Assembly (NCBI GenBank): GCA_977006965.1
Contig: OZ345352.1
Coordinates: 2,294,001-2,358,000, forward strand
Direction of reading: 5' to 3'
From: Phymatolithon calcareum
Taxonomy: Eukaryota; Rhodophyta; Florideophyceae; Hapalidiales
Length of the DNA: 64,000 nucleotides
In this document: positions 40,301-51,439 of the stretch, in pieces
Layout: each line of letters begins with the position of its first letter
How positions within the stretch are numbered: position 1 is the first letter of the stretch
The notes under the pieces: generated by a model
What the model was told of the DNA's origin: nothing
Seen by the model: only the letters and a program-made list of their open reading frames with translations
The model's database searches: none
Position numbers and translations under genes: made by a program

Positions 40301-43024
40301 CGAAGCTGTTGCCCCCTTTTACTTTCAAGATATCAATTGGACCCTACTGTAGTCCACAGACCACGGGTAGAGGACGATTAATCGCCTATGACGACGTATC
40401 AAAATTTTACATAGATTTAACAGAAAAACAAAGGCTTTGCAGCTAGTGACAAGTACTCAACGGTCAGAGAGCCGCCAAGACGCTCTCAATTCAACATTCC
40501 AACAGCCGCGGTGTCAATAAATGCAAAACATTCATACACACACAAAGCAAGACAGTAGTGTCGCAATCGCAAGCTCCACGTTACAGCCTTGACGTGTGAT
40601 ACCCTGAGCAACGGACTCATCGATGAATGCTAACCAGCTTGCACGCTAGAACAGCATTAAACATATAAACTCAATGATAGACGTAAAAAGAGGTAAAGAG
40701 GAAGCAGAACGAGATCGCTCCTGAACCACTTGATCTCAACACATTTGTCGTCCCGTGTCCGTTCTTCCACAACTGCTTACATGAGCTTACAGCGACCAAC
40801 CCTGTGAGTCGGCGGGCCCCTGTGGTGCAAAGTCGTATATCCCTCGCATCAGCCGGCCCGGGCAGATTGATAACGATCAATAAACTTCCTTTGTTGTATC
40901 GTACACGCTCGGGTCTCCACGCAGCCCATTCTCAATCCGACAAGCCTCCGCTTGTCGCCCACACACCACACACCGTCTGCTATGCGACCAACCAGCCGTT
41001 TGATTGTACACACGGCTTATAGCACAAGGTACAGAGAAGGCTTTCGTCCAAAAGACCAGTTTTGAAAGGCGGGATAAGCCAGCAAAGTCTTCTTGACCTT
41101 GCCACTTCACTTATCCCTGCCGAGTCTGCTATTCAGGACTCAGCAGGTTGCTTATGTACTGCTCTGGAGAGCTACAGTACTGGGGAACAGCAGAACTTGG
41201 GGAACTGATGAACTAGGCTACCTAATCCGTACATTGTTACCGTAAACGTAAACGCGGTAGAACTAGTACAAGAAAAGGGCGTGAAGGAGTGTGTCTGCAT
41301 TTACAGAAAGCCTTGGTTCCCATCCTGGGAAACTTTCCATGCGCCGCCTATGTCAGCTCTATGACAAATGACTTTGAAGACATCCCGAGATATATCTGAA
41401 GAGCGTCGTACTTCAACTTCCTCATCTGCTAGTATAAAAGGTTTTCCAATCCTTCGACGTGGTGTGACACGTCAAGGTGTTCCAGAAGGGAATAGTAGAG
41501 AGATAGAGCTGAGCACAGCACAGTTGGATTGCTGAGTCGCAGCACACACCACGGAAAAAGCAGAGGCTAGTTCAGTGTGCGTGAACCTTCGATACCTCGA
41601 CGGCCCTGCCTCTATCCTTCTATAAGTAAAGGAACTACAGCAGCTCAAGAGAATACCCAAGCATTAGAGAGGGCGCAATGAATGCGGCTCCGCGCCCTTT
41701 AATGGTCGGAAAACAGGTGCTCTCAGTTGTGAAAAATTCGAAGCGGATGTAAGTAAATCCAGCAGGCTGATTCCGAACTGCTTAGGGAGGTGACACAGAC
41801 AGTCCGGTCGGCACTCATGCAACCGTCAGCCCAAGCAAGTGGATAGGACTAGTTCGAAACGAGGCCTGCCGAAGTTTCCGCGTTGGCGCTCCTTCACCGG
41901 CTGCTTGTGGCGCCCAACGTCACTATCATACCCTCTATATCCTACAAGACTAGCTACCTTCAAATTTTCATTACAGCTTGCATTTACAGCAAGCCCTTAC
42001 AGATAGTATTACAGTAACTACAGTACCATAGGTTTCGATGCGTACTTACACCATGAAGGATCATCAAGGGCAAACCCTAGAACCGCTGCTTACAGCTTAG
42101 AGGTGCTTACATTGTTTTTCCTATAAAGGTCGGCGCTTCGCGCCGCCCTTGGCTTTCCGCCAGGTAACAACCCGACCAAACCCAGTGTGCCACCTTGTGC
42201 GATTCACAGCCCCACACTACTGCTCTTCTGGCGATCATCCGGCGCAAGGCAGTGTGCAGTGTTATAGTGGGAGTATATATTTTCTGGTCGAACACGACAT
42301 AGAATAGACCCGTGCCCATCTGAAGCATTCCTAGCGCATTTTCCGTAGTTCTCCGTTGTTCCCTGCCATTAGAATAAAGTCGTCGGCAATCATGTTCAAA
42401 CGTGGGCTCTCGTTAAAATCATAGAGTTTAATGGCAGTGACTCTCTAATTGGTGATTCTTGTGGGATTTCGAGCTCGCTTCTCACTTGAGTTCTTCCTGC
42501 GTCGTTCATAACACTGAATTTAGTCTTCTACAGCGAGAAGTAGGCAAGCGGTGTAACATTTGCAGATAATCTGAGGTCGATTTCCCGAATAAGCAACTCT
42601 CTTGAGACTCTCTCGAATGCTGACCTTGATAAAGGCGAGAGACTGCGTTGCTCGGCGATACTGCTAAAAAGACATGTCGGACACGTTGTGAAAGCACCAC
42701 GCAAGACGAGGAAGTCTTGGATGACACACCCGCCTGGCGAACTGAACTCATCAACTCAAGTTGTATCGAGACATAAGCTGTATCGACTTATAGACAATGT
42801 AAGATCTCGTTATTAATCCCTTCCAGACGGTTCTCCGTTCTATTCGCTTCTCAAAGCGGGCGCCCTTGCTTTCAACAGTTTTAATAGCACTTTAGACACA
42901 TCATTAATGAGAAAAAAATAATATTTCAACAAACGCTTCGTTTGCTGTTCACGGTTGTGGATAGAGACCTCCTGCAATTTGTCGTGCCTTCTTCTCATAG
43001 CTAGCTACTCTGCTTTTCGATATG
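40301..43024. other. Long stretch without a recognisable gene; possible LTR remnant
   Basis: No domain-bearing frame in 2.7 kb. Features seen are an AATAAA at 40880-40885, a TATAAAAGG box at 41433-41441, a hairpin-like GAGTCTGCT...AGGACTCAGCAG near 41120, and TGGCGCCCAACGT at 41908-41920, which equals the complement of a tRNA-Lys 3' end as used for priming by many LTR elements. These could belong to an LTR-element leader, but I find no matching second LTR. Confidence 0.3.
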
Positions 43025-43026
43025 TA

Positions 43027-43884
43027 GGGGGGGTCGCTATATAGTGCCGGGTTATATAGTGCCACCCTCTACTTACTGGTACCCATTTTGGGCTGGCAGG
43101 ATTATCATGTCAAAGACACAGGCTGTGGCTGCTTACAGGCCTTTCCTGGCCACCATTCTCTTCTTCGTCTCTTCAGCTCACCATCTTCACGCCGCCGACA
43201 GTCATTGGGCACGCAGGGCAGAAGAGAACGCGGCTGACGCTTCAACAAAAGCTTGAAGCACTTCGCATGCTGTCAGCGACGTCACCGAGATGTTGCGTAA
43301 ACTGAAAGTCAGTTTACCGAGTGAAGACATCCTGAGAGCTGAAATCGATGATGACGTCAAACACGAGGATGTGGAGCATTGGTTTGAGATTGAAGATGAT
43401 ACAGACGTTGAGGAGGCTTTCCTTTCCGATGTTTCGGATATATTGGAGGAGGCTGTAGCCAAAAGCCCAATAGAACCTGACAATGAAAGCGAAGACGAAG
43501 AAGTTTCTGCAGTTATCGCATCTCCCCCAGCTCTCACTAAGCTGTCCACCATGTTCTTCCTCTCCAAGAGTCCCGTTTTTGTGTAACCTTCCTGACGCTA
43601 GTAGTCATCTTCAACGAGCATTTCGGGTATTCCTAGACGCTATCCGTAAGCAGAGCAATGAGAAGCAGAGACAGCTACTTGTCTCAGAGATGTTCAACAA
43701 GCGTTCTGAAGATAAAACACGCCAGTAAAATCGCTCTCCCCGTTCTCCGTACAACTTCGTTGGGGGTCACGGCAAACACGCTTACAGTAGAGCGACACGT
43801 CCCTCAAATTTCATGTAGTGTGGAACCTAAATAGTGCGCATTTTTTAGTCTGGTTCTATGTGGCACTATATAGCGACCCGCCTG
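43027..43884 (+). mobile_element. pogo/Tigger-like deletion derivative with TA TSD
   Basis: 858 bp with inverted ends sharing GGGTCGCTATATAGTGCC and flanked by TA at 43025-43026 and 43885-43886. The right end begins CAGGCGGGTCGC, the left GGGGGGGTCGC. CAG...TCGCTATA ends and TA duplications are typical of the pogo branch of Tc1/mariner. ATATAGTGCCAC recurs 10 bases further in on the left. The interior holds only a C-terminal acidic remnant of the transposase. Confidence 0.88.
43290..43586 (+). pseudogene. pogo-like transposase C-terminal acidic remnant
   Basis: A 98-residue frame, highly acidic (HEDVEHWFEIEDDTDVEEAF and on), inside the TA-flanked element. Pogo/Tigger transposases have an acidic tail after the DDE domain, so position and composition fit. 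There is no catalytic residue, and a stop sits 36 bases upstream of the chosen ATG. Confidence 0.5.
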
Positions 43885-44229
43885 TATAGACATTTAGGGC
43901 CCGCTCATTGAATGCTAATGCGTAAATGGCTAATAATTAGTTCTAGCACTATGAATTACATGTCCTTATTTCCCACGACCAGAAAATTAATGTCTTGAGG
44001 ACCAGTGCGAATCTCTTCTGAGTTACATTGCCAAATTCACCCTCTTTTTCGATTTCGATGATCTCGTTGAAATTTTCAAGATAATAAATAAGTCCTTCGT
44101 AATTTTGAGATCTTTCATGACCAGCAATATAGCATCACATTCATGATCTCCTTCGAATAAAGTTGATTTATATATTATATTTTCTCCCTTTTCTTCTGGA
44201 GAATCTTTTCGACTTATTGTTCGACATTT

Positions 44230-46450
44230 CCTTCCGCATCTATAACAATATTGGGCGGCCCTTCTTCTCCTTCCGCGCGGAAGTATGTTTTGAACGATAC
44301 GGTTCTGGAAGTACTCTTGAATGAACCAATGGTCGCGGAAGCACGTCGCTTCGCGTGAAATCGATCCTAGTTCAGAAACCGACCGAGAAGACTACGTTTA
44401 AGACACTCAAGATTGTTAACGTCAAGGTAGGAAAGGTTGATGAAGGAGCTCCGTCCTCTCAAATGCCTGTATAGAGTTCCAGCCGCAAAACTCTGCTCCA
44501 CAAAATCCGGCTTACAATACTCGTGCTCGCCAGTCTTCTTCGCCATACGCCAGTTTATACTCGGCAGTCGCAACCAGAAGCTCCACAACGGGGAACACAA
44601 ACTTCGACCCACCCGTCAGATGCTATGAACGCCCAATTCCAGGCACTTTCGCCTACGCCATGCAAGGCTCTTGGGACCAGGCATCGCAAGAGGAGTTGAT
44701 GTCATCACACCCGACCGCGAACCTAAAGTTATTGCTCATGGGGTACCGCGGTACGAGCGACAAGTTCTATGTCCGATTAGGGGACGAATTCCACGTAATT
44801 TCAGGACATTTCGCACTCCAAATGGAGATTTCATATCGGAAAACTGTAGTATTGGGAATCACAGGCCTTAAGATTTCTTTATGACCATGTTTCCGCAAGG
44901 TCATATCTGCAGGGACGTCCGCAAAGCTGAAACGAATCGGGCGAAAAGAGACTACAGTGACAGAGCTGGTTAAGTTCTTCGGAATCCTCGTCCTCATGAC
45001 AGGATTGGAGTTCGGCGCTAAGACCGATTTATGGAAGACTACCAGGGCGAACAAGTATATCCTGGTTCCTTGTTTTTCAAAAACTGGGATTTCAAGAGAA
45101 AGGTTTACCGCATACTTACGGTGCATTACATTCAGCATACAATCAATTGAAAGGGGCAGCATGTCGTTTGCGCAGTAACGCCGAGCGCTCGTTCAAGATT
45201 TCGTCGATGCCATAAAGGAGTACCGAAAGCGCAATGTGTCGCCGTCGGACTTTACTTACGTGGATGAATCCATATCGCGCTGGTATAGAAACGTAGGACA
45301 TTAGCTTGATGTCGGGCTACCTCAGTACATTGCCATTGCGCGTAAGCCGGAGAACGATTGCGATATACAGAACTCGGCATATGGAAGAAGTGGGATAATG
45401 CTACATATCGAGCTCGCTACAGCCGCAGAAGACGAGAAGCAAAAGGACTTTGAAGGCGAAATGGCCCATGGTACAGCAGTTTTACGCCGTCTTGTGGCCG
45501 CGTACTCTGGCAGAAGGCGTATTTTGTGTGCTGATTCATACTTTGCGAGTGTTGAATCTGCAGAGATGCTTCTTCCATTGGGCCTAAAATTCGTTGGGAT
45601 AATCAAAACGGGTACGAAGAAGTATTCCATGGACTACCTATCAAGAATTGAGCTTTTAGAAAGGGTTCAATGTCTTTCTCTGGTCCTAAAAGCTTTGAAC
45701 GGTGAGCCATTAATGATGGCAGCTATATGGGTTGACCGGGATCGCCGCTATTTTATTTCGACTACCTCTACGACACTGGAAAGGAAACCGTACAATCTTG
45801 TGATTTCGTGTCAGCTTGAAGAAGGAACGTTTCGTTTTGAGCTGTCGGTGCCCGAGCCCGACGTATGCCAAACATACTACTCTGCGTGTGCGCAAATCGA
45901 CAAACACAATCGGTGCCGCCAAGAAAGTTTAGATCTTGAGAAGAAAGTCTGCACCCTGGACTGGTCGTTCTGAGTTAACATATCCCTTCTGGCAATTTGT
46001 GTAGTTGATAGCCGGCTTTTATTCTCCGGTGCCCATGCAGAGTATCAGGAGCACATGACGATGCGAAAGTAGTATGAAGTGCTGTCCAAGCAGCTCATCA
46101 ATAACTGGTACTATTCGCGTAATACTTGTCGCAGTTGAACCACTCCTGAACATAGTTTGCCCTCCGGTGGCGGAACCCATTTAATCCCCACGAGAAAGGA
46201 CAAGAAGTCTGCGGATGGCATGATGACTAATTGTTCTGCGCAAAACAACTGCAGGGTCTGAAAAGTCAAGAAGACGACCCTCGTGTGCAATCATGTAACA
46301 GGCTTGATAGTGCCGCAATATTCATTTGCGGAACGTCTACTTGCAGGAACTGCTTCGCTAAGCATGTGTAAGACATCCATGGGCTTGATGCTTTTGATGT
46401 ACCCGATAGTGAGTAGCTTTCATGAGCAAAAATTAAATGATTTTCGTTCC
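44230..46450 (+). mobile_element. PB-1: piggyBac-like relic
   Basis: Homologous to PB-3 and PB-4 over the whole coding length. Its 3' side still carries the subterminal CCCTCAATTGA half-palindrome at 46452-46462. Neither terminal repeat is visible, so both ends are eroded or truncated. It lies tail-to-tail with PB-2. Confidence 0.8.
44370..46430 (+). pseudogene. PB-1 piggyBac-like transposase
   Basis: Reading through several stops, the N-terminal Ser/Arg-rich part is at 44370-44690. The DDE domain follows from 44957 (ELVKFFGILVLMTGLEFG, RFTAYLRCITFS, YVDESISRWYR) and a 191-residue open part at 45398-45973 has GEMAHGTAVLRRLVAAY, CADSYFASVESAE and LKFVGIIKTG. A C-terminal Cys/His-rich segment near 46250-46400 is damaged. 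The pattern D-E-S-x-x-x-W and A-D-S-x-F-x-S fits the DDE_Tnp_1_7 (piggyBac-like) family. Usual length is ~550-650 residues; this relic spans it. Confidence 0.8.
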
Positions 46451-46489
46451 CTCAATTGATGGTATGAGATTCATATAATATTTTGCAAA

Positions 46490-48359
46490 GGACAGCTCTC
46501 CAATATCAAGCTCTACGACAGCGTTAAGCTTATCGATAGCAACAACGCACTTCTTGAAACAGTCTGAAGCAAAGGAAGGCGACAGATGCGTGTTTCGCTA
46601 CCGTAAAGCTTGCTACTTGACGAACACATGGCAGTCGTCTTCCACAATTTGCAAACTTTGCCGTTGGTTTCTCGGCAAAATTAGTCTTCATAGCATTCGA
46701 AATCTTCCTTTTCTGCTCTGCGGAAATGAAGTGGATTCTAGCACCGCTCTCTAACATACATGTACGATCTGAATTGACTGAATGTTGACGAGTAGTACTG
46801 CAGTTAAAAGCAGTATTCATGAATTGTTAAATCAGTACTTCATGTTGTCTTTGCTGTATCACGTGCTTCTGCCAATCTGGATGGGCTTCAGAGATTAAAA
46901 ACGAGGTATCATCAAAGAGAGTTTCTGGAACAAATGTGTTCACACGAAATGTCCATTGGAGCAGTGCGTTCATCGTTCGACGGTGAAATATTCTCGGCGG
47001 TCTGAGTTTTTGAGGACATAGAACACTTTCGAATCCCATACATACACTGCATTCGACGGTTCGCAGACAGAAGTAGCTTCCTCGATGCGCTGACCGGGTA
47101 ACGATAGATGTATCGGGAGATGACAAGCTGTCGGATACTGTGGAAAGGCTGATTGAAGATCTGACCAATTGCAAATCAATTGGATCCCGAGCCACTCTGG
47201 TCTCCCTGGGAACGGAAAAGCGGACCACTTTGCTCGAAAAAGCATTACGGAGTCAGGTCTGGTGACGCATCAAAATATACCCTTAACCTTAGAATCTACG
47301 TGCTCGATTGTCAATCGGCACCAGTCGGCAAAGCTTAGGAGTATACAGTTTTTACCCGCAGAGTGCAATATAAGCCATAGGCGCGCTGACACTACTCTCT
47401 ATCAACTTGTCGCACTATGCTGCTTGCTGGAAACAGTTTTTCAAGATGGCCCCGTTGAATGCAAAGCCTGTTCTGTGGGAACCAATGAAATCGTAGAGCA
47501 ACTACTCCAACGCTGTAGTGGACGGAATGTATCAAGGTGCTAGACTATTAGTAGAGTTAATACTAAAACGGTGGATGAAATATGCAATGAGAAACCGTTT
47601 AAAGTACTTAAGTTCGTGCACGATGAGGGGCTGTTTGATAAAAATCCCAAGAATCTTAGACGGCATAGCGAATAGAACCCCCAAAAGGCGCCCAGTGCTT
47701 CTGAGGTCTGAATTGCAGCTTAGTTGGTCAAATAGTTCACTTTTGGTTTCGAATGGAGCTGGAAAATTGGCGTTTCTTGATAATGTTGGCGAAGACGAGT
47801 ACTGTAAGCAGGACTTCGCAATGCAACGCTTTTCCAATGTCGGCTCGGCCCAAGGTGCCGAGCGGGCTGAAGCAACATCAACAGGCTTTTATGAATTGGC
47901 GCTAACAATCATGAGGGATGCAATCTTAATATTCTTCACTGGGTGCTGAATTACGACCCATTTTACGCGCTGTGACGTGCTTGCAAGACCACCGATTTTC
48001 TCTTCAATTACATCCTAAGCCGTCCAAATCACATTTATTGACTTGGAAATAGCTACGGATAGTCTACAACATTCTTCTCGACTAAGCGCCTTCGTTTCCT
48101 GGGCATGTTTGGCTGCACCGACCCTTAGACGAAATTCTTTTTCTTACGGCACAGCAGGTCTGACTCGTAATAGTAGACAGCACATACTCATTCCTAGCTC
48201 AGAACGATGTTATTATCACGTAGTAGTTGTGGTAATCCTCGCACAGAAGTCAAGATAGGCTTTATGACTCTGGCGTGAGCGATCTGTTTCGCTCTCGTTT
48301 TATAGATTATATTAAGCTTTTAAATCGCCCCTGAATTGGGGTGGTTAGTAAACTAGACA
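46490..48359 (-). mobile_element. PB-2: piggyBac-like relic split by a LINE fragment
   Basis: Its right end is preserved: ...CCCCTGAATTGGGG subterminal palindrome, then TAGACA at 48354-48359, followed by CTAG (48360-48363). The N-terminal part lies at 48140-47560 and the C-terminal part (LLQWTFRVNTF, then QQRQHEVLI) at 47060-46500, matching PB-3. Most of the DDE core is missing; in its place is a plus-strand LINE RNase H fragment. Confidence 0.75.
47085..47545 (+). pseudogene. LINE RNase H and zinc-tail fragment nested in PB-2
   Basis: A frame with INWIPSHSGLPGNGKADHFARKS, the last motif of LINE-encoded RNase H (WxPSHxGxxGNexAD), followed ~70 residues later by CKACSVGTNEIVEQLLQRC, the C-x2-C...H-x4-C tail of such LINEs, with E where His is expected. 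RNase H of this type is found in I-, Tad- and R1-type elements. It may belong to the LINE-E family at 39-40 kb. Confidence 0.8.
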
Positions 48360-48363
48360 CTAG

Positions 48364-50345
48364 TGTGTAGAATACAGAAATTTTCACTCAATTGAGGGAA
48401 GGAAAATCGTTTACTCTTTTGCGCATGAAAGCTACTCACTATCGTGAACACTAAAAGCGTCAAGCTCATGGATGCCTTCTACATGCTTAGCGAAGCAGTT
48501 CCTGTCAGTAAACGTCCCGCAAATGAATATTGCGGCACAATCAAACCCGTTACATGATGAGCACACGAGCGTCGTCTTCTTGACTTTGCAGACCTTACAG
48601 TTGTTTTGCAAAGCAAAATATTTATCATGCCATCCGCAGGCTTCCTTTACTTTCTCCCCGGTATTAAGTAGGTTCCGACAGCGCTCCCGGAGGCAGAGTA
48701 CGTTCTGGAGTGGTTGAACTGCGACCAGTATTACGCGAATCATCCGAGTTATTGATGAGCTGCTTGGACAGCACTTCATAATATCTTCGCTGTCTCATGT
48801 GCTCCTCATACTCCGCATGTGCACTAGAGAATAAAAGCCAGCTATAAACCACGAACATTGCCAAAAGAAATGTGTTAACGCGGAACGACCAGTCCAGGGT
48901 GTGGACTCTCTTCTCAAGATCAAAACTCTCGTCGCGGTTGAGATTGTGCTTGTCAATTTTCGCGCTCGTAGAATAATATGTCTCGCATACCTCGGGCTGG
49001 GGCACCGACGGCTCAACACGAAACGGTCCTTCTTCAAGCTGACACGAAGGCACACGATTGTACAGTTTGCCTTCTAATTTCGTAGAGGGAGTCGAAATAA
49101 AATAGCGGCGACCCCGATCAACCCATATACCGCTATCATTAACGGCTCACAGTTGAAAAAATATTCGGACCAGAAAACCACATTGACCTCTTTGTAAAAG
49201 CTCAATTCTTGATAGGTAGTCCATGGAATACTTCTTCCTCCCCGTTTTGGTGACCCCAACGAATTTTAGGCCCAATTGAAGAAGCATCTCTGCAGATTTA
49301 ACACTTGCAAAGAATTCGCAAACACAATGCGCCTTGTGCCCTAGTGTGCTGCCACAAGACGGCGTAAAACTGCTGTACCATGGGCCATTTCACCTTCGAA
49401 ATCCTTTTCCTTCTCGTCTTCTGCGATTGTAACGAGGTCGAGATGTAGAATTATCCCTCTTCTTCCACATGCCGAGTTCAGTGCTGCAGAACCCTTCTCC
49501 GGCGTACGGTCAATCGCAATGTCCTGAGGTAGCCCGTCATCAAGCCGATGTCCTCCGTTTCCATACCAGCGAGATATGGACTTATCAACGCAAATGAGGT
49601 CCGATGACGACATATTGTGATTTCGGTGCTCAATTAAGACGTCGTCATAACTTTGAATGAGTGCCCAGCGGTACTGCTCAGACGACAGGCTGCCTCTTTC
49701 ACTTGGTTGTATGCTGAGTGTCATGCACAGAAGGTATGCGGGGAACCTGTCTCTTGTCATTCAGTGTTTGAAAAAAAGAGCCTGGATATACGTGTTCGGC
49801 ATGATAGTCTTCCATACATTTGTCTTCGAGCCGAACTCAAATCTTTTCATGAGGATGAGGATTCGGGAAGACGTAATCAGCTCTGGCACTGTAGTCTCTT
49901 TTCGCCCGATTCGTTTCAGAACCTCGAACGTCAATGTACTAAATTTTCGAAGGTTACTGTGCGAAAACATCGCCATAAAGCAATCACAGGGCGCGCGATG
50001 CCCAATACTACCGTTTGCCAATATGAAATCTCCATTTCGAGTGCGAACTGTCCAGAACTGACGTGTAATTCGTCCCTCAATCGGGCATAGAACTTGTCAT
50101 TCATACTACGGCACACCATGAGCAGTAAAGTTGGGTTCGCGGTCCAGTGTGATGACATCAATTTCCTCTTGCAACGTCTGCTCCCAAGAGCATTGCATGG
50201 CGTAGTCGAGAGTGCCTGGAATAGGTCGTTCATAGATTCTGACGGTTGGATCAAATATTGTGCGCCCCTTTGGGGAGCTTCTGGTTCCGACTGCAGAGAA
50301 TAAACTGGCGTATGGCGAAGAAGACTGGCGAGCTCGAGAACAACA
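48364..50345 (-). mobile_element. PB-3: piggyBac-like relic, abutting PB-2
   Basis: The left end TGTGTAGAATACAG follows a CTAG tetranucleotide shared with the end of PB-2. The ACTCAATTGAGGG subterminal palindrome lies at 48386-48398. The 5' third is truncated at ~50345, so its right terminal repeat is missing. The sequence is closest to PB-1. Confidence 0.8.
48432..50345 (-). pseudogene. PB-3 piggyBac-like transposase
   Basis: Minus-strand frames in order are 50392-49931 (N-terminal, SLLRHTPVYSLQSEPEAPQR, then MNDKFYARLRDELHVSSG), 50021-49761, 49760-49341 (VDKSISRWYGNGGHRLDDG; GEMAHGTAVLRRLVAA), 49053-48664 (TLDWSFRVNTF) and 48779-48432. The last carries a C-terminal zinc finger CKVCKVKKTTLVCSSC...C...C...H...H, typical of piggyBac DNA-binding tails. 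Four frame changes make it inactive. The DDE second Asp region is altered (CVCEFFASVKSAE). Confidence 0.82.
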
Positions 50346-50569
50346 AGAAAACTTGGCACATCAGAATCAATGTTCCTGGTAAGATCATCCATATAGCTGT
50401 GAAATTTACATGCAGCTATCAGGCGGAAAATACAACTCTATAGTTTCCCTCTCTCTGCGGGAATCGCTAACGTGACCTAAAACGCACCCAAAGCTCTCTG
50501 TGCCCTTTGTCCGCCCTCTACTTTCCACACCCACCGCTCTTTCACAGCTGTATCTCGCCTAATTTTTTT
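50346..50569. other. Short spacer
   Basis: No signal beyond the AATTCAAG target repeat at its right end. Confidence 0.4.
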
Positions 50570-50585
50570 AATTCAAGTTCTTTTT

Positions 50586-51423
50586 AAAAGCCGCGCAAAA
50601 ATCCGAAGATATGGGAAAGGCTTCCTCTGATGCTATCTACCTCTGTGCAGCTCACGAAACGCCCACCAGAATGGCGGACGGGAAAACTCAGAATTCAAGG
50701 TAGTCCTATCTCAGTCCTCTACGGGGTCCTTGGTGCTTGCACTCAACCGCTTCTTGCCTTGCTTTCTGTGAATCAATACAGGCTTTCTTCGTTCTCAATG
50801 CGTTCTATGAATGTCTTGTTAAATAGTAAGAGCCCTTCTAGCGTCTTTTCTTCTTCCAGTCTTATTTCTCCTTCGAGGTCGTACCCTGCGAGCGTGAGTT
50901 CAAGGGTATTCAGATGCTCTCAGGCTCTGGTGCCGAATATTTTGCCCATACTTTTTGTTGAAACCTGTGGTAATCTTCCGCAGGCATATTGCAGCGCGAG
51001 TTGCCTATGCTTCACCTTGGCGTACTTGAGGATTGCTGGCAATTCTCTTGTCTTGTCGTACTGAATCTTCCTTTTCCTCTTCTATTCAAGGCGGTCTTCT
51101 TCCATTGCCAGAAATTTAGATCGAAGTGTTTGCCAGGACTGGTTTGTTTGGATATGCTTTACAGCTTCTCCAAACAGCTCTCCGGTCTCCATCACGGCAA
51201 TATCTTTTCTTGTGTACTGTCATTCATTGTTGTTTCTGATTTCACGTGATCAATTTGAATACATTAGTTCTTTCGCCTTCTCTCTTCTCAGCATTTTGAA
51301 GGCCAAGATTTCTCGTCGATGTGGGGCCGTCTGGATTCGGCACAGGAGACGAAGCCTGTCCGTCCCTCCTCGGCCGGTGGTCCGAATAGTGTGGAGTCTA
51401 CTGTCATCCAATACACCAGGTTG
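50586..51423 (-). mobile_element. LINE-C, 5'-truncated copy
   Basis: On the minus strand it encodes LCRIQTAPHRREILAFKMLR (the C-terminal block LCKITAPEIRR of LINE-A ORF3), then a TLEGLLLFNKTFIERIENEE segment shared with 20790-20850, and ends GCGCGGCTTTTA plus an A-rich tail. Direct repeats AATTCAAG-two bases-CTTTTT at 50570-50585 and 51424-51439 (two mismatches) look like a 16 bp TSD. Stops are frequent. Confidence 0.75.
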
Positions 51424-51439
51424 AATTCAAGAACTTTTT

